DNA of 64,000 nt from positions 1 to 64,000 of the forward strand of contig NZ_FOCJ01000010.1 in assembly GCF_900110075.1 (NCBI RefSeq). Direction: 5' to 3'. Both the position numbers and the translations under genes were made by a program. Under the pieces are notes generated by a model. That model saw nothing but the letters and a program-made list of their open reading frames with translations, was not told the origin of the DNA and ran no database searches. Each line of letters opens with the position of its first letter. Positions within the stretch are counted from its first letter, which is position 1. The stretch comes from Paenibacillus sp. OV219 (lineage in GTDB: Bacteria > Bacillota > Bacilli > Paenibacillales > Paenibacillaceae). This document shows, one piece after another, positions 61,841 through 64,000 of this stretch.

Positions 61841-62146
61841 ATGCAAGTAAGTGAACATACGTTTCTGGATAGTGACAAAGTCGAAGCCATATCGCAAATT
61901 TTCAAGGCGCTGGCAGACCCGACCCGCCTGAAGATTCTGTACTTATTGTCTCAAGAGGAATGTGCGGTGAACCATATCGTGGAGGTGCTGGATTTGTCGC
62001 AATCGGCTGTCTCGCATCAGCTCGGCTTTCTCCGTAATATTCGGCTCGTGAAGAAACGGCGTGAAGGTACGACGGTGTTCTACAGCTGCGACGATGAGCA
62101 TGTCGTCTCGCTGCTGCACCAAGCGATCAATCACTGTGACCACTAG
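61841..62146 (+). CDS. ArsR/SmtB-family metal-sensing repressor (CzrA-like)
   Basis: 101-aa winged-helix repressor: IFKALADPTRLKILYLLSQEECAVNHIVEVLDLSQSAVSHQLGFLRNIRLVKKRREGTTVFYSCDD. C-terminal helix D-x-HVVSLLHQAINHCDH has the His/Asp spacing of alpha-5 zinc sensors. ATG 61841 behind GAAGG/GAGG; an upstream in-frame start would lie in the operator. Divides 16 nt from the czcD exporter, and binds the 32-bp palindrome by analogy. Confidence 0.9.
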   Translation: MQVSEHTFLDSDKVEAISQIFKALADPTRLKILYLLSQEECAVNHIVEVLDLSQSAVSHQLGFLRNIRLVKKRREGTTVFYSCDDEHVVSLLHQAINHCDH

Positions 62147-62162
62147 TTAGGAGGCTACCACG

Positions 62163-63218
62163 ATGCCCGACCATAAGCAGGACGATAATCATGAACACGA
62201 CCATAAGCACGACCACGACCATGACCATGACCATGATCACAATGATTCGAATCATCAGCATGACCATTCGCATAAGCAGCAAAAGCAGCACAGTCATCAC
62301 GGCCACCATCACCACCACGGCCACCATCATCACGGTCATGACCACGGCAGGGAAGGCAACAAAGCCGGGCTTGCGATTGCACTGATTATTACTTTCGGCA
62401 TTATGCTGCTTGAATTTGTCGGCGGCTTCCTGACGAACAGCCTTGCGCTCCTGTCCGACTCCGGCCATATGCTGAGCGATGCCGGCGCGCTTGCGCTCAG
62501 CTTGTTAGCGCTATGGCTTGCTGCGAAGCCATCAACCGCTCGAAGAACGTTCGGCAATCATCGCTTCGAAATTCTCGCCGCACTCTTCAACGGCGTTGCA
62601 CTCTTCGTCATTGCTGCATTCATCGTCGTGGAAGCGATCAAGCGGCTGAACGATCCGCCAACAGTTGCCAGCGGTTCGATGATGATCATCGCAACGATTG
62701 GGTTACTAGCCAACCTGGGCAGTGCTTGGGCGCTTATGCGCAAAGGCGATGTGAAGAACAACGTGAACCTGCGCAGCGCCTACTTGCACGTGCTCGGTGA
62801 TGCCCTTGGCTCCATCGGCGCAATTGTTGCTGGCGCAGTCATGATGGCATTCGGCTGGTACGCCGCCGATCCCATCATCTCCGTTCTTGTGGCGCTGCTT
62901 ATTCTTAAGAGCGCATGGGGAATTATTACGCATACCCTGCACATTCTGATGGAGGGAACGCCAGCCTCAGTTGATCAGCAAGAGGTGCGAGAAGCGCTGC
63001 TTGCCATCGAGGGCGTAACTGACATGCATGACCTTCATATATGGACGATTACGTCAGGCTTCGACGCCCTTAGCTGCCATTTGCAGATTACGGACGGCAA
63101 AGACAGCCAGACCGTTCTGCAGTCGGCAATTCATCTGCTCGCGAAGAAATTCCAGATTGAGCATGCGACCATCCAGGTTGAGGCAGCCGGCATTCAGCAC
63201 GAGAAATTGAAATGCTAA
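62163..63218 (+). CDS. czcD: Cation diffusion facilitator zinc/cadmium/cobalt exporter
   Basis: 351-aa CDF transporter with six membrane helices. Metal-site motifs SDSGHMLSDAG (helix II) and HVLGDALGS (helix V), plus a cytoplasmic C-terminal domain (GVTDMHDLHIWTITSG). The first ~60 residues are an extreme His/Asp stretch (over 25 His), longer than usual, which would buffer zinc. RBS AGGAGG before ATG 62163. Co-transcribed with the ArsR sensor; zinc would induce both. Confidence 0.95.
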   Translation: MPDHKQDDNHEHDHKHDHDHDHDHDHNDSNHQHDHSHKQQKQHSHHGHHHHHGHHHHGHDHGREGNKAGLAIALIITFGIMLLEFVGGFLTNSLALLSDSGHMLSDAGALALSLLALWLAAKPSTARRTFGNHRFEILAALFNGVALFVIAAFIVVEAIKRLNDPPTVASGSMMIIATIGLLANLGSAWALMRKGDVKNNVNLRSAYLHVLGDALGSIGAIVAGAVMMAFGWYAADPIISVLVALLILKSAWGIITHTLHILMEGTPASVDQQEVREALLAIEGVTDMHDLHIWTITSGFDALSCHLQITDGKDSQTVLQSAIHLLAKKFQIEHATIQVEAAGIQHEKLKC

Positions 63219-63275
63219 AAGGCTTGATAGGCGACTTCGCTGCATAGACATGTAGTAGAGGAGCGTGAGTATCAA

Positions 63276-63623
63276 GTGGATAAGATGGTAAAACGGTACT
63301 ACCAGCTGAAGAAGAAGCAGAAGGAGCTTGAGCAGGAGCTTTCGGAGCTGAGGGGCGAGATTTTGACACACTGTTCTTCGCAAGGCGTATCGGAGCTCGA
63401 GACCCCGCGTTATATGGTCAAGATTGTCCATCAAGAGCGCAAGGAATATGACGATGACAAGCTGTATGCAGCGATTCCCGATCTTGAAGTGTGGCGGCTG
63501 CTCTCAAAGCCCGATACCTCCAAAATCGCTTCGCTCATCAAGCTAAACGTCATCACCGAAGAGAAAATTAAAGACACATTCTCGGTCAAACAAGTCTCGT
63601 TGCTCCAAGTGGAGAAGAAGTGA
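63276..63623 (+). CDS. Hypothetical coiled-coil protein
   Basis: 115-aa protein: residues 1-32 form a charged coiled coil (VKRYYQLKKKQKELEQELSE), then a compact region (YMVKIVHQERKEYDDDKLYAAIPDLEVWRLLSKPD). GTG 63276 with GAGGAG upstream. No family recognised; it resembles short phage-derived or DNA-associated small proteins only in general pattern. Confidence 0.65.
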   Translation: MDKMVKRYYQLKKKQKELEQELSELRGEILTHCSSQGVSELETPRYMVKIVHQERKEYDDDKLYAAIPDLEVWRLLSKPDTSKIASLIKLNVITEEKIKDTFSVKQVSLLQVEKK

Positions 63624-63657
63624 GCGATGCGAATCATTCATAGCATTAACCTTCCGT

Positions 63658-63690
63658 CCAGGCGTTTCTCCGCGTCTGGATTTGTTTTTT
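63658..63690 (+). terminator. Terminator-like hairpin
   Basis: CCAG-GCG (from 63658) pairs with CGC-gt-CTGG, with a bulge, followed by ATTTGTTTTTT. Confidence 0.55.
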
Positions 63691-63751
63691 ATGGTAGATT
63701 AGAAGAATGACTGGAAATCACTAATGCAAGGAATAAGGGGGAGCTAATGTT

Positions 63752-64000
63752 ATGAAACATACAACGTATTGGCTGGAAAATGTAAGACTTGAGACGGGAT
63801 TTCAGGTAGAGGACGGGCGCGTAACGGCGACGGAAACTGCAACGGGGAATATCAAGATTGATGGCGGCAAGGTCGCAGCCGTTACATTCGATCCGATTGC
63901 AGCGGACGATACGCTGCCGAAGCGGGACGCGAAGGGAGCACTGCTGCTGCCACCGTTCCGGGATGCGCATATTCACCTCGACAAGACGTATTATGGACGC
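63752..64000 (+). CDS. Amidohydrolase (cytosine-deaminase type), N-terminal part
   Basis: ATG 63752 with AAGGGGGAG upstream; 83 codons are visible before the window ends. The N-terminal beta-sandwich (YWLENVRLETGFQ, IKIDGGKVAAV) is followed by LLPPFRDAHIHLDKTY, the HxH metal-binding strand of the amidohydrolase superfamily; the HIHLDK form is typical of cytosine deaminase-like enzymes. The rest lies outside the window. Confidence 0.85.
   Translation, partial: MKHTTYWLENVRLETGFQVEDGRVTATETATGNIKIDGGKVAAVTFDPIAADDTLPKRDAKGALLLPPFRDAHIHLDKTYYGR

Noticed and set aside
62163..62350. Tandem DNA repeats (CATGACCATGACC) as an independent repeat element
   Set aside because: They encode the His/Asp-rich N-terminus of CzcD in frame and are explained by it.

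Overview
The window looks like chromosome of a spore-forming member of the Paenibacillaceae (Paenibacillus or a close relative). The reasons are strong GGAGG-type ribosome binding sites, the sigW-rsiW and cdaA-cdaR-glmM-glmS gene orders of Firmicutes, a glmS ribozyme, a spore germinant receptor operon, and several carbohydrate clusters of the YesM/YesN + LplABC type common in Paenibacillus. The genus is inferred; there is no 16S sequence in the window. I see no CRISPR array, prophage, transposase or large biosynthetic cluster.

1-2.4 kb: the 3' end of a 23S rRNA, then seven tRNAs (Asn, Thr, Glu, Val, Gln, Lys, Leu). A Fur-controlled orphan siderophore-type ATPase follows, then four more tRNAs (Gly, Arg, Pro, Gly). 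No 5S gene follows the 23S. 2.6-13.4 kb is the conserved core: ppc, sigW, rsiW behind its own ECF-type promoter, cdaA-cdaR-glmM, and glmS behind a glmS ribozyme. Envelope stress control, c-di-AMP synthesis and amino-sugar supply for the cell wall are therefore adjacent.

13.4-24.4 kb is accessory: a 20-bp tandem repeat, a small XRE regulator, a broken YesN-like gene, an intact two-component sugar sensor with an LplA/B/C-type ABC importer and a Gfo/Idh/MocA dehydrogenase, and a scar where an AraC gene and a ferredoxin-reductase gene were both truncated and joined. 24.5-28.9 kb is a compact redox or electrophile-detoxification locus: an Rrf2 regulator, a frameshifted NmrA-type gene, DoxX, a flavin monooxygenase, an NmrA/QorB reductase and an azoreductase. 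A 19-bp motif occurs three times at its promoters and is a good candidate for the Rrf2 operator.

29-35 kb: two paralogous GyrI-like proteins divergent from a WYL regulator, a P450-TetR pair with a perfect palindromic operator, a dehydrogenase and an Eis-like acetyltransferase. 36-41.5 kb is a LacI-type regulon (zinc dehydrogenase, Gfo/Idh/MocA enzyme, GH127 arabinofuranosidase, LacI) with four copies of an ATTAACGTTAAT-type operator. 41.5-48.6 kb: a VOC protein, a sialidase-like protein, a phosphatase, a YgjP metalloprotease, and the germinant receptor operon in order A-C-B with a divergent small membrane protein.

49-64 kb: an ABC exporter with a DUF1854 partner, a HAD-NUDIX fusion, a frameshifted GH43-like gene, a polysaccharide deacetylase, SIS/ROK sugar genes, an aminoglycoside-phosphotransferase-like gene, small surface-type proteins, an ArsR-CzcD zinc efflux pair and the start of an amidohydrolase.

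Most worth a second look: a ~185-bp symmetrical four-unit intergenic repeat present twice; the three-copy operator of the Rrf2 locus; three genes whose best-placed start codon is ATA; and three single-base frameshifts in otherwise intact genes, which are either decay or base-calling errors.
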